In this document: positions 53,471 through 61,480 of the stretch, in pieces | Layout of the letters: the number at the start of each line of letters is the position of its first letter | Position numbering within the stretch: the stretch's first letter is position 1 | Assembly: GCF_042653925.1 (NCBI RefSeq) | Contig: NZ_JBHSFQ010000005.1 | Span: forward strand, 186,001-250,000 | DNA: 64,000 nucleotides | Reading direction: 5' to 3' | From: Nocardiopsis_B mangrovi | GTDB taxonomy: Bacteria; Actinomycetota; Actinomycetes; Streptosporangiales; Streptosporangiaceae | Notes under the pieces: model-generated | What the model saw: only the letters and a program-made list of their open reading frames with translations | Databases searched by the model: none | What the model was told of the DNA's origin: nothing | Translations under genes and position numbers: made by a program

Positions 53471-54739
53471 ATGTCCTTGGAGACCATCGGGATCGTCGGC
53501 CTCGTCGTCGTCTTCCTCTTGGGGACGATCCGCCCCGTCAACATGGGCGCCCTCGCCCTGACGGCGACATTCATCGTCGGCGCCTTCGTCGCCCGGCTGC
53601 CCGTCGAGGATCTCTTCGGCGGGTTCCCGGTCTCCCTCATGATGATCCTCGTGGGCGTGACCTTCCTGTTCGGCTTCGCCAAGCAGAACGGCACGGTGCA
53701 GTGGATCGTGCACGCCGCTGTCTCCCTCGTGCACGGCAAGACGCTGTTGATCCCGTGGATCGTTTTCGCCATCTCAACGCTTCTTGCCGCGTTCGGGGCG
53801 GCGTCACCCGCAGCCGTCGCCATCATCGCCCCGATCGGGATGACCCTGGCCGTCCAGAACCGCATGTCACCGGTGATGATGGGGCTCATGGCCGTGAACG
53901 GCGCCGCGGCGGGGAGTTTCTCTCCCGTCGGCATACTCGGCGGCATCATGTTGTCGGCCGCATCGCACAATGACATCGCTCTCGACGCGGGGGTGCTCTT
54001 CGCCGGCACGTTCGCCTTCAACGTGCTCATCGCCATCGTCACCGTGCTCATCTTCCGTCGACACGGCATCGTCACCGACGCGGAAGGCGGCGTCGAAGAC
54101 GCGCCCCGTGAACGGCTCACCTTAGAACGCGCGGTAACGCTGGGAGCCATCGGCCTCATGGTCGTCCTCGTCGCCGGTTTCAAGCTCGACGCTGCCCTGA
54201 CCTGCATCGCCATCGCCACGCTGCTCTCACTGGTCTTCCCTCGAACCGGGAGGACCGCGCCCGGCGCGATCGCCTGGACTATCGTCCTGCTGGTCTGCGG
54301 GATCGTCACCTATGTCTCCCTCCTACAGGCCCTCGGGATCGTCGACTCTGTCGGCGCGGCGGTCAGCACCATGTCTGCGCCTCTCGTCGCCGCACTCGTG
54401 ATCTGCCTGGTCGGCGCGGTCGTCTCCGCGTTCGCCTCGACAACGGGGATCCTCAGTGCGCTGGTGCCGCTATCCATCCCATTCCTGGCCACGGGCAGCG
54501 TGAGCACGACCGGCCTGCTGGTCGCCCTGGCCGTCTCCTCCTCAGTCGTCGACGCCAGCCCGCTGTCGACCAACGGCGCGCTCGTGGTCGCCAACTCCCC
54601 CGAAGACCAACGCGCCCGCGTCTACCGGACGCTCCTCGTCTGGGGCGGCGCGATGACGCTCGTCGTACCCCCCCCTGTCCTGGCTCCTGTTCGTGACCCC
54701 TCCCTGGCTGTGATCGAGAAAGGAAATTCCCATGACTGA
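53471..54739 (+). CDS. MatC-type dicarboxylate transporter, 3' end frameshifted in a poly-C run
   Basis: A 422-residue SLC13-like carrier; the first ~150 residues (MSLETIGIVGLVVVFLLGTI, RPVNMGALALTATFIVGAFV) are the MatC_N domain of malonate/dicarboxylate carriers and about twelve hydrophobic segments follow. After GGAMTLVV the encoded tail (PPPVLAPVRDPSLAVIEK) is hydrophilic and unlike the family. Dropping one base from the C8 run at 54667-54674 gives PPLSWLLFVTPPWL and a stop at 54711-54713, a proper membrane helix end, and restores a normal gap to the next gene. A true frameshift or a sequencing error is likely. Confidence 0.85.
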   Translation: MSLETIGIVGLVVVFLLGTIRPVNMGALALTATFIVGAFVARLPVEDLFGGFPVSLMMILVGVTFLFGFAKQNGTVQWIVHAAVSLVHGKTLLIPWIVFAISTLLAAFGAASPAAVAIIAPIGMTLAVQNRMSPVMMGLMAVNGAAAGSFSPVGILGGIMLSAASHNDIALDAGVLFAGTFAFNVLIAIVTVLIFRRHGIVTDAEGGVEDAPRERLTLERAVTLGAIGLMVVLVAGFKLDAALTCIAIATLLSLVFPRTGRTAPGAIAWTIVLLVCGIVTYVSLLQALGIVDSVGAAVSTMSAPLVAALVICLVGAVVSAFASTTGILSALVPLSIPFLATGSVSTTGLLVALAVSSSVVDASPLSTNGALVVANSPEDQRARVYRTLLVWGGAMTLVVPPPVLAPVRDPSLAVIEKGNSHD

Positions 54740-55301
54740 ACCGGTGAACGCCCACCGCCTGGTGGCCGGCTGGGACGGGCGCTACTTCGAGGACTTCACC
54801 GTCGGCGACATCTACCGCCACCCCCTCGGGCGCACCGTCCTGCCCGTCGACAACAGCTGGATGACCCTCCTCACGCAGAACACCGCACCTGTCCACTTCG
54901 ACGCCCACTACGCAGCGCAGACGCAATGGGGCAAGCCCCTGGTCGACTCCACCTTCACCCTCGCCCTGGTCACCGGGCAGAGCGTCACCGACATCAGCCA
55001 GCACGTCATGGCGAACCTGGGCTGGGACCGGGTGCGCCTGCCCAACCCCGTATTCGAGGGCGACACGATCTACTCCCAGTCCGAAGTCCTCAGCACGCGC
55101 GACTCGAGAAACCATCCGGACATCGGGATCGTCACCGTCCGCACCATCGGCTACAACCAGGACGGTGTCGTCGTCATCGTCTTCGAACGGACCATCATGG
55201 TCTACCGGCGCGCCATGGCCCCCGAGACGGCGGGCGTCGAACCGGTCTGGGACGAGCGCTCCCGCCGGGCAGCGGGACTGTCCGAAGGGACCGGCGCGTG
55301 A
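54732..55301 (+). CDS. MaoC-family hydratase (itaconyl-/mesaconyl-CoA hydratase-like)
   Basis: A 189-residue hotdog-fold hydratase. YFEDFTVGDIYRHPLGRTV then DNSWMTLLTQNTAPVHFDAH gives the R-hydratase-like segment with catalytic His, and VRTIGYNQDGVVVIVFERTI with the C-terminal MVYRR is typical of mesaconyl-C4-CoA/itaconyl-CoA hydratases. AAAGGAAA precedes the ATG. It is coupled to the lyase gene by a GTGA overlap. With CoA-transferase and lyase it forms the three-step route from itaconate to pyruvate and acetyl-CoA. Confidence 0.88.
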   Translation: MTEPVNAHRLVAGWDGRYFEDFTVGDIYRHPLGRTVLPVDNSWMTLLTQNTAPVHFDAHYAAQTQWGKPLVDSTFTLALVTGQSVTDISQHVMANLGWDRVRLPNPVFEGDTIYSQSEVLSTRDSRNHPDIGIVTVRTIGYNQDGVVVIVFERTIMVYRRAMAPETAGVEPVWDERSRRAAGLSEGTGA

Positions 55302-56134
55302 GCGGATCCATCGGTGAGTTCGCGAGCTGGCTGTTCGTCCCCGGGGACCGTCCCGAGCGCTTCGATAAGGCCGTCTCCAGCGGCGCCGACGGCGTCATCC
55401 TCGACCTCGAAGATGCCGTGGCGCGCGGCGACAAAGCCGTGGCAAGGGCGAACATCATCGACTATCTCCGCTCCGGTCGCGCCCCGAATCCCATCGGCGT
55501 CCGAGTGAACGCGCCCGGCACAACCGACCAACGCGCCGACCTTGCCGCCCTCGACGCGACAGCGATGCCCATTGCGATCTTCATTCCGAAGGTCGAGCGC
55601 GCGCAGGACGTGCACGCGGCGAAGAGTCGCGCGCTCTTCGTCGTCGCGATGGTCGAATCCGCGGCCGGAATTCTCCGGATCGAGGAGATACTCGACGAGG
55701 CCCCCGACGCGATCATGATCGGCGAAGCCGACCTCAGCGCCGACCTCGACTGCGACCTCGCCGCAGGCGTCCTGCGCACCGCGATCGACACCGTGCTCTT
55801 ATGGGCAGCGGCCTACCGGGTGCCTGTCATCGCGTCGCCGTCGTTCTCGGTCGGCGATCTCGACGGGGTCGCGCGCGATGCTCTCGCCGCGCGGCGCAAC
55901 GGCTACGTCGCGAAAGCCGCGATCCACCCCGCGCACATTCCTCCCATCGAGAGGGCGTTCACACCCACCCCCGAAGAGGTCGCCACCGCTCAAGAGGCGC
56001 TCACCACCACGGGCACCGGCACCGTGCGCGGGCAGATGGTCGACGAAGCCATCCTGCGGCATGCCAGGCGCATCATCGAACGCGGACGCCGAAGCACGGA
56101 CGGCGGCCCTGCCGCACTACCGAGCAAGAGCTGA
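55298..56134 (+). CDS. CitE-like lyase (HpcH/HpaI aldolase family; citramalyl-CoA lyase candidate)
   Basis: A 278-residue CitE-like enzyme. SWLFVPGDRPERFDKAVSSG, GVILDLEDAVARGDK, VRVNAPGT, PKVERAQDV and MVESAAGILRIEEIL hold the Mg-binding Glu/Asp and substrate Arg residues of the family, and IGEADLSADL replaces the usual GxxDL. In this context it is best read as (S)-citramalyl-CoA or a related malyl-CoA-type lyase. GTG overlaps the MaoC stop. It is the last intact gene before the istB remnant. Confidence 0.9.
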   Translation: MSGSIGEFASWLFVPGDRPERFDKAVSSGADGVILDLEDAVARGDKAVARANIIDYLRSGRAPNPIGVRVNAPGTTDQRADLAALDATAMPIAIFIPKVERAQDVHAAKSRALFVVAMVESAAGILRIEEILDEAPDAIMIGEADLSADLDCDLAAGVLRTAIDTVLLWAAAYRVPVIASPSFSVGDLDGVARDALAARRNGYVAKAAIHPAHIPPIERAFTPTPEEVATAQEALTTTGTGTVRGQMVDEAILRHARRIIERGRRSTDGGPAALPSKS

Positions 56135-56232
56135 TCCGCCGCCGGGTGGGAACCCAGCAAGGCTTTCCGTACCCCTGCATGGTGCTTGGCCCGGGGGCGA
56201 GGCGATAGCCCACGGGTCCGTCGACCCCATGG

Positions 56233-56697
56233 ATGATCGAGTCGGGAATCGGCGACGCGGGGATTGGAACGTCGCACCGGTGGATCGCGTCGGGCGCCGA
56301 GGCCGCGGTGGCCGGGTTCCGGGTGACGTACACGCCGGCGACCCAACCCGTCGACGCGCTGATCGAGGCCGCCGGCGTCAAGCGGCTCTGCAAGGCCATC
56401 GCCCGCTGTGGGCGGGTGGACCTGCTCCGCATCGACGAACCCGGATATATGGAGCCGGACCGGCGCGGGGCCGAACCGCCGTTCCAGGCGCTCACCGAGC
56501 GGGAGGAGAGGACAGGAACAGCCCGGCCATCGCCTCCGACGAGCCCCGTCAGGCGGACCACGACCTTCACCGGCCCGCGGCCGTGCGCGGCGATCGTGGA
56601 CCGGCTCACCCCTCGGCGGCACCATCACCGAGACCGGCACCGACTCCCCCTGCCGGCGCGGGCCAAGGCCCGCAGCGGACAGGCCGCCGCCGTCTGA
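56233..56697 (+). pseudogene. istB: Remnant of IS21-family istB helper ATPase
   Basis: The frame encodes a corrupted IstB: GIGDAGIGTSHRWIASGAEA in place of the Walker A GxxGxGKTH, AVAGFRVTYTPATQPVDALI, ARCGRVDLLRIDEPGYMEPD in place of the Walker B RYGRVDLLLIDELGY, and LTEREERTG. Later parts (FTGPRPCAAIVDRL, GGTITETGTDS) occur in shifted frames. The key lysine and several other residues are lost. No istA or inverted repeat is seen. It marks a past IS21 insertion at the island's right side. Confidence 0.8.
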
Positions 56698-56797
56698 TCG
56701 CGAGACGCCCCCCGGGGTTCCCTCGGCTGTCGCGCATCCCTGCCGGGCCGCGGTGGGCGTCCCCGCCGGATGTGGCATCGGCCCAAGGACCGGGCTG

Positions 56798-57101
56798 TCA
56801 GCCACGGATGCCGGTGGCCCGCTTGATCACCGCGTCGAACGCGCGGTCGGGCAGGATACCGCGCAGCGTGATCAGCGGCTTGGCGCCGAAGCCGACGGCG
56901 TAGCGGGGCCTGGGCCGGCGCGCGGTGGCGGCCTTGCCGATCGCGTCGGCGATCACCGTGGGCGGGGAACTGCGGCGGGCGGTGGCCTCGGAGCCCAGCG
57001 AGGAGGCCACCGCGATGGTGCGGCAGGCCGCGGATGTTCGCGTCGACCATCCGGTTCCACTCATCGACGAGCAGGAAGTCGAGCCGCGACAGCGGCATCA
57101 C
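56798..57101 (-). pseudogene. Short-chain dehydrogenase C-terminal remnant, frameshifted
   Basis: The minus strand holds an SDR piece (LSRLDFLLVDEWNRMVDANI, then a frameshift) and its C-terminal end (VIADAIGKAATARRPRPRYA, VGFGAKPLITLRGILPDRAF, DAVIKRATGIRG). The N-terminal Rossmann motif is gone. It is joined abruptly to the dedA fragment at 57102, a recombination junction. Confidence 0.7.
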
Positions 57102-57331
57102 CCCGCCGTGGTCCACGCGATCGCCTCGGCGAGGCCCAGGTCGCCCCTGCTCGCGGCGAACCCGGCCAGGGGCAGGATCGCCTCGCTGGGGATCGGCGGG
57201 AACAGGTTCTCCAGCGCGATGGCCAGGCCCGCACCGGGGCCGCCGAGAGCCTCCATCAGCCCGACCACCCATCCGACGAGACCGTCGTCGGGATGGGCGG
57301 CGGTCGCGAGGGGAACGGGCGCGATCGTCAC
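57098..57331 (-). pseudogene. dedA 5' fragment (duplicate)
   Basis: The first 76 codons of the DedA gene are repeated here with identical protein sequence (MTIAPVPLATAAHPDDGLVG to AEAIAWTTAG) and end at a stop created at the junction with the SDR remnant. It includes the authentic start region but lacks all later membrane segments. Confidence 0.9.
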
Positions 57332-57431
57332 GTGGCACTCCTGGCATCAGGCATCAGGGCGAACCGCCCCGAGGGCGAGAACCCCCCGAGCGGGGCGGTC
57401 CAGCAGTGCCCGGGGGCACCACCGAAACGCT
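57102..57431. repeat. Direct repeat B: dedA 5' region (partner 50291-50638)
   Basis: Near-perfect copy of 50291-50638 in the same orientation, 330 bp, shorter by 18 bp. Both borders are sharp: an SDR remnant on one side and a TetR remnant on the other. Confidence 0.95.
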
Positions 57432-57599
57432 TTACGCGCGCTGGCACCTTCCAGAGCCGAAGGCGCCCGGCTTCTGCTCGCCGCTCCACTGGTGAACACT
57501 CCCCTTTCCCCCGCACCCGTGCGTCGGCGGGGAGGGAGCCGATGACCACGTGCCGGTCGCCGGCTTCACTGGCCACGTGGGTCGAGCACCCGTGGCCAG

Positions 57600-58143
57600 C
57601 CCGGTCAGGGTCAGCGTCAGCCAGCGAGCACGCGCGGCGGGTGGCCGGGCGGTCGGCGCAGTGGAGAAGAGGAGGTAGATGTCGTCGACCGTGACGTCCG
57701 GGCGAATGTCTCCGTCGGCCTGTCCGGCCTGGATGAGTCGAGCCAGGGCCGCGCCGGCGCGGGCTTTCGGCCGCCGTGTCGCTCGGGTAGGCGCCGAGCG
57801 CACGGGCGGCGGTCTTGACGGCGCGGTCGGAGGCGGACGCTTCGACGACGCGATGGAGGAAACCGGTGAGCTCGTCCAGCGCGCGGGATTACGAGGTGGC
57901 GCGCTCGCCGGCGGCCACGGCGTCGTCGGCGACGCGCGCTATGTGGTCGGCGACGACGGCGGCGACCAGGTCGGCCTTATTCGGGAAGTGCCGGTACAGC
58001 GTACCCACGGCCACCCCCGCCTCGGCGGCGATCTCGTCCATGCCGGCTCCAGGTCCGTGCTTCGTGATCTGCTCGTGGGCCGCGGTGAGGATCTTCCCGC
58101 GATTGCGGACCGCGTCGACTCGCGGCGGTCGTCCCTGTGCCAC
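57600..58143 (-). pseudogene. Frameshifted TetR-family regulator
   Basis: From a GTG at 58143 the DNA-binding half is intact (ILTAAHEQITKHGPGAGMDE, IAAEAGVAVGTLYRHFPNKA) but a TAA follows near 57889. The rest continues in other frames: RALDELTGFLHRVVEASASD and KTAARALGAYPSD, then KARAGAALARLIQAGQADGD and IRPDVTVDDIYLLFSTAPTA. At least two frameshifts separate them. Its two operators upstream are still intact. Confidence 0.82.
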
Positions 58144-58188
58144 GACGAGGACTCCCCAACACTCGGATGGCCTGCGCTTGCATTCATC

Positions 58189-58228
58189 ATGAACTAGCGT
58201 TCATGATATATCGTGAACTATGGTTCAT
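58189..58228. promoter_or_regulatory. Two TetR-type operators
   Basis: ATGAAC-TAGC-GTTCAT (58189-58204) is a perfect palindrome and GTGAAC-TATG-GTTCAT (58213-58228) a near-perfect copy; centres are 24 bp apart. They lie between the broken TetR gene and the truncated aldo/keto reductase gene and would have controlled both. Confidence 0.75.
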
Positions 58229-58365
58229 GTTAGGTGGGCTCTGCCCCCTCTGTGCCGCCCCCGGAGCGCCGCGGTCGGGCCACCGTTCCGACCGGGACCG
58301 GCCGGACCGATAGCCACCCGACCGCAACCGGGTCCCACGACATCCGACCAACCGGAGGAAACATC

Positions 58366-58542
58366 ATGGCCGTTCCGCTCACCTTCGACCTCGGCGGAGA
58401 CCTGCCCGTCAACCTCCTCGGTTACGGCACCATGTGGCTCACCGGAGCCGGCGTGTGGGGCGAGCCCGCCGATCGGCCCGCCGCCATCCGACTGCTTCGG
58501 ACCGCCGTCGATGAGGGCGTCGACTTCATCGACACCGCCGAC
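58366..58542 (+). pseudogene. Aldo/keto reductase, 5' fragment
   Basis: An ATG with GGAGG upstream begins a normal AKR N terminus (VNLLGYGTMWLTGAGVWGEP, RPAAIRLLRTAVDEGVDFID, TAD) with the active-site Asp position of the DTA motif. After TAD the sequence should continue AYG, but it switches into a LacI-gene fragment of the opposite strand. About 80% of the gene is missing. Confidence 0.8.
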
Positions 58543-58565
58543 GTGAGGCCGCGGTCGCGGTCGGC

Positions 58566-58763
58566 CTACCGGAGCCGCCCGGGCGGACCGATCGACGCCC
58601 GCTCGATCACCGGCATGGGAACGAGCACCTCGGTCCCCGGTTCGCGGCCGAGCAGGAGTTCGACCGCGCGGCGGCCCATCGCCTCGTGGGGAAGGGCAAT
58701 CGTCGTGAGCCCCGGACGCAGGTAGGCCGCGACCTCGTCATTGTCGAAGGACACGACGGACAC
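58566..58763 (-). pseudogene. LacI-family regulator, 3' fragment
   Basis: The minus strand encodes the end of a LacI repressor: MSVVSFDNDEVAAYLRPGLT, TIALPHEAMGRRAVELLLGR, TEVLVPMPVIERASI. The DNA-binding domain and most of the sensor domain are not found upstream in any frame. It abuts the aldo/keto reductase fragment. Confidence 0.75.
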
Positions 58764-59197
58764 GGGTGAGCGTGATCGTGGTGACGAATTCGGCCACGGC
58801 CCCGTGCCAGACAGCGATCTGCTCCCAGTCGCTCGTGCCGAGTCCCAGGATGTCCAGGGTGAGGCGAGGTGATGTTTCGGTCAGCGCCCGACCGTGCTCG
58901 ACGCCCCGCCCCCCAACAGGGGCCCGGCACACTCTGCTGAAACTGCGCCAGCCTGCGCATTCGCAGCTGGCGTCCTGACGGGATGGTCGCCCGCTACGGA
59001 CCGGCACCATGGCCGTGCCTGCTGCCCCGGCGACGGCGCCGGTGCTCTGGTCCGGGCATCCCCCTGCGCCCGCGTGCGGTCCTGCTGTTCAACGGCTTGC
59101 GACCGGTCGTGGGTTCGTCACCTCTGATGCCCCGTGTGTGCCCTTGAGTCTCGCCGCGCGCTCGCGGCGGGGCCGGAACCCGAGATCTCCATCAGCC
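58764..59197. other. 434-bp stretch without a recognisable gene
   Basis: Frames on both strands show no motif I recognise. One minus-strand segment (LTLDILGLGTSDWEQIAVWH near 58800-58870) has a protein-like composition and may be a further gene fragment, but I cannot name it. Confidence 0.35.
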
Positions 59198-60073
59198 CTA
59201 CCGGCCAGGTACGAGTTGAGCGGAGCCCGCGAGTTCCTGTGCGCCGACGGCGCCGAGCAGGTCCAGTTTGCCGGCGCTTTCGGTCCCGACGGCCGGGGTG
59301 AACCAGAGCAGGCGCTGGCGGCCGTCTTCGCTGAACAGGTTGAGGCAGTTGACCTCGACCCGGCCGAGGGTGGGATGGATGATGCGCTTGCGGTCGTCGC
59401 GGCGGACCGCCACCTCGTGCTCTGCCCAGATCCCGGCGAACTCCGGCGAGCGGCGGATCAGTTCGGAGACGAGCGGGCCGGCCTCGGTGTCGTCGGCGTC
59501 GCGCCGCGCGCAGGCCGCCCGCAGGTCGGCGACGAACCCCCGGGAGTGAGCCGGGTGGTCCTCGCCGGGGTAGAGCCGTCGTGCCCGCGGATCGGTGAAC
59601 CAGCGGTACACGAAGCTCGCCTCGGGGCCGTTGAAGCCGGACTGGTCACCGAGCAGCGCGACGGCGAGCGGGTTCTGCACGAGCGTGACGTGCAGGTCGG
59701 TGATCACCTGGGCGGGCGTCGACGTCAGCCGGGTGAGCAGGTCGAGCATGCCGGGGTGGACGTGTGAGGCGGGTCCGCCGCTGCGCGGCACCGGGCGGTC
59801 GGCGAGGTGGTAGAGGTGGTCCCGCTCGTCGGCGGCCAGCCTCAGCGCCCGCGCCAGCGCGGCCAGCATCTGCTCTGAGGGCTGTGACCCGGCCCCGCGC
59901 TCAAGCTCGTTGTAGTAGTCCACCGACGCCCCGGCGAGCTGGGCCACCTCATCGCGGCGCAGTCCGGGCACGCGGCGCCGCGGCCCGGTGACGAAGCCGA
60001 CTTCGTCGGGTTTGATCCGCTCGCGCCGCGATCGGAGGAACGCACCCAGCTCGGCGTACTTCGTGGATTTCAT
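59198..60073 (-). CDS. XRE regulator with MmyB-like ligand-binding domain
   Basis: A 291-residue regulator. The helix-turn-helix has the MmyB-type sequence RRVPGLRRDEVAQLAGASVD then YYNELERGAGSQPSEQMLAA, and the C-terminal MmyB-like PAS domain runs from about residue 110 (TPAQVITDLHVTLVQNPLAV to VNCLNLFSEDGRQRLLWFTP), a fold that binds fatty-acid-like ligands in crystal structures. It is divergent from an SDR gene, its usual partner, across a perfect 21-bp palindrome. Confidence 0.93.
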   Translation of the reverse strand: MKSTKYAELGAFLRSRRERIKPDEVGFVTGPRRRVPGLRRDEVAQLAGASVDYYNELERGAGSQPSEQMLAALARALRLAADERDHLYHLADRPVPRSGGPASHVHPGMLDLLTRLTSTPAQVITDLHVTLVQNPLAVALLGDQSGFNGPEASFVYRWFTDPRARRLYPGEDHPAHSRGFVADLRAACARRDADDTEAGPLVSELIRRSPEFAGIWAEHEVAVRRDDRKRIIHPTLGRVEVNCLNLFSEDGRQRLLWFTPAVGTESAGKLDLLGAVGAQELAGSAQLVPGR

Positions 60074-60105
60074 GGCACCAGTCTGCGGCAGATGGGGCCG
60101 CCGTC

Positions 60106-60126
60106 ACAGGGGATGTCATCCCCTGT
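60106..60126. promoter_or_regulatory. Operator between the MmyB-like regulator and the SDR gene
   Basis: ACAGGGGATG-T-CATCCCCTGT is a perfect 10-1-10 inverted repeat, in the 86-bp divergent gap, 33 bases before each start codon side. It is the obvious binding site of the regulator for both promoters. Confidence 0.8.
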
Positions 60127-60159
60127 CGCCGCCCCCCGGGTCCCGGCAGGGTGGTCGGC

Positions 60160-60918
60160 ATGCCACTTATCGACAGCACTGCCGCGGGGACCGGGCGGGT
60201 CGCGATCGTCACCGGGGCCTCGCGGGGCATCGGCCGCGCGGTGGCCGAGAGACTCGCCGCCGACGGCCTGGCCGTCGTGGTCGACTACGCCCGCGACGCC
60301 TCCGCCGCAGAGGAGACCGTGACCGCGATCACCGCCGCCGGCGGGACGGCGATCGCCGTCCAGGCCGATGTCGCCGACGACGACGCCGTGGCCGCGCTCT
60401 TCGGCCGGGCGCAGGAGGAGTACGGCGGCGTGGACGTCGTCGTGAACTCCGCCGGCCGGCTCGCCCTGTCCCCGATCGCCGACCTCGACCTCAATGTCCT
60501 CGACGCCATGCACCGCACCAATATCCGGGGCACCTTCGTCGTCGCCCGTGAGGCGGCTCGGCGGCTGCGCGCCGGGGGTTCCTTCGTGGGCTTGTCCACG
60601 TCCGTGGTGGGCACGCAATTGCCCTCCTACGGCGCATACGCCGCCAGCAAGGGCGCGGTGGAGGCGATGACCCTGATCCTGGCCCGCGAGCTGCGCGGCC
60701 GCGATATCACCGTCAACACGGTCGCCCCAGGCCCCACTGCCACCGATCTGTTCCTCGACGGAAAAACCGACGAGCAGGTCGAGACGCTGGCGAAGGCGCC
60801 GCCGTTGGAACGCCTGGGTACTCCGGAGGACATCGCGCGTGTGGTCGCCTTCCTGGTCGGCCCGGAGGGCCACTGGATCAACGGCCAGATCCTGCGCGCG
60901 AACGGCGGCATGGTCTGA
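60160..60918 (+). CDS. Short-chain dehydrogenase/reductase
   Basis: A 252-residue classical SDR: NAD(P) motif VTGASRGIGRAVAERL (TGxxxGxG), DVAD, VNSAG (NNAG variant), STSVVGTQ with the catalytic Ser, YGAYAASKGAVEAM with Tyr and Lys, and a C-terminal WINGQILRANGGMV. Homologues are 3-oxoacyl-ACP-reductase-like enzymes of unknown substrate. The ATG at 60160 is preferred; a GTG three codons upstream is in frame. Control by the palindrome at 60106 is likely. Confidence 0.92.
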   Translation: MPLIDSTAAGTGRVAIVTGASRGIGRAVAERLAADGLAVVVDYARDASAAEETVTAITAAGGTAIAVQADVADDDAVAALFGRAQEEYGGVDVVVNSAGRLALSPIADLDLNVLDAMHRTNIRGTFVVAREAARRLRAGGSFVGLSTSVVGTQLPSYGAYAASKGAVEAMTLILARELRGRDITVNTVAPGPTATDLFLDGKTDEQVETLAKAPPLERLGTPEDIARVVAFLVGPEGHWINGQILRANGGMV

Positions 60919-61196
60919 CAGCGATTCCGTCGTCCCGCTGCGACGGAACGACGGTGCGGGTCGCACATCCGCACGCGGATCACACCGCCTCGTGGGGCGC
61001 GGTCTTTCACCTCCACTCGAACGAACACGCCTCACTGCACCAACCGGACCCGTGCCGGATCCCCGTTTCGAGCGATGTCGACCTCGAGCAAAACCGGATA
61101 GTACCCCCACACGGGCATCTGACCATTCGCTTCTCGATGCAGGACCGATCCACCCCGGATCTGATTCCAATTTCCACAACAGTCAAGCATTGATTG
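60919..61196. other. Intergenic region downstream of the SDR gene
   Basis: No gene is supported. Base composition falls from about 65% G+C to clearly A+T-rich toward 61196. CGTCGTCCCGCTGCGACGG-like inverted sequence near 60927-60945 just after the SDR stop may act as a terminator. Confidence 0.4.
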
Positions 61197-61320
61197 GAAA
61201 CACTTTCCCCTCTTAGCGTGACCAGCAAAAACATAAATGTGACCCTCGTCACGAATTGAGCGAAAACACTTCCCCCTTGTGCAACCAGTGAAAATATACA
61301 TGTGACCGTCGTCACCTTTG
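61197..61320. promoter_or_regulatory. Tandem ~63-bp repeats with two GTGAC-N4-GTCAC operators
   Basis: Two imperfect direct repeats each contain AAACACTT-like sequence, ACCAG, an A-rich run and a palindrome: GTGAC-CCTC-GTCAC at 61239-61252 and GTGAC-CGTC-GTCAC at 61302-61315. The palindromes are 63 bp apart, six helical turns. The nearer one abuts the -35 of the promoter at 61318, an activator-type placement. Confidence 0.7.
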
Positions 61321-61346
61321 AAAGGGACACCAAGACCGGTTAGCCT
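61318..61346 (+). promoter_or_regulatory. Sigma70-type promoter of the HMGL-like operon
   Basis: TTGAAA (61318-61323) and TAGCCT (61341-61346) are separated by exactly 17 bases. Transcription would start near 61353, about 128 bases before the ATG at 61481. Confidence 0.7.
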
Positions 61347-61480
61347 ATTTGAGACAACCCAAAGAGGGAATTCACAACCAGCCGCCAGGAAAGTGAACCC
61401 CGCCCCCGGGGGGTATTCATCGACCATGAATACCGAACAATGCATACCCTGAATACTGCTCACGATTCAAGGGAGTGGAA

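Noticed and set aside
58738..59010. A minus-strand 90-codon frame next to the LacI fragment
   Set aside because: One stretch looks protein-like, but no family could be assigned and continuity with the LacI remnant is not supported.
61032..61463. A 143-codon minus-strand frame with internally repeated GKCF...GH-Y-F segments
   Set aside because: The protein repeat simply mirrors the duplicated operator DNA, and the frame covers a good promoter on the other strand.
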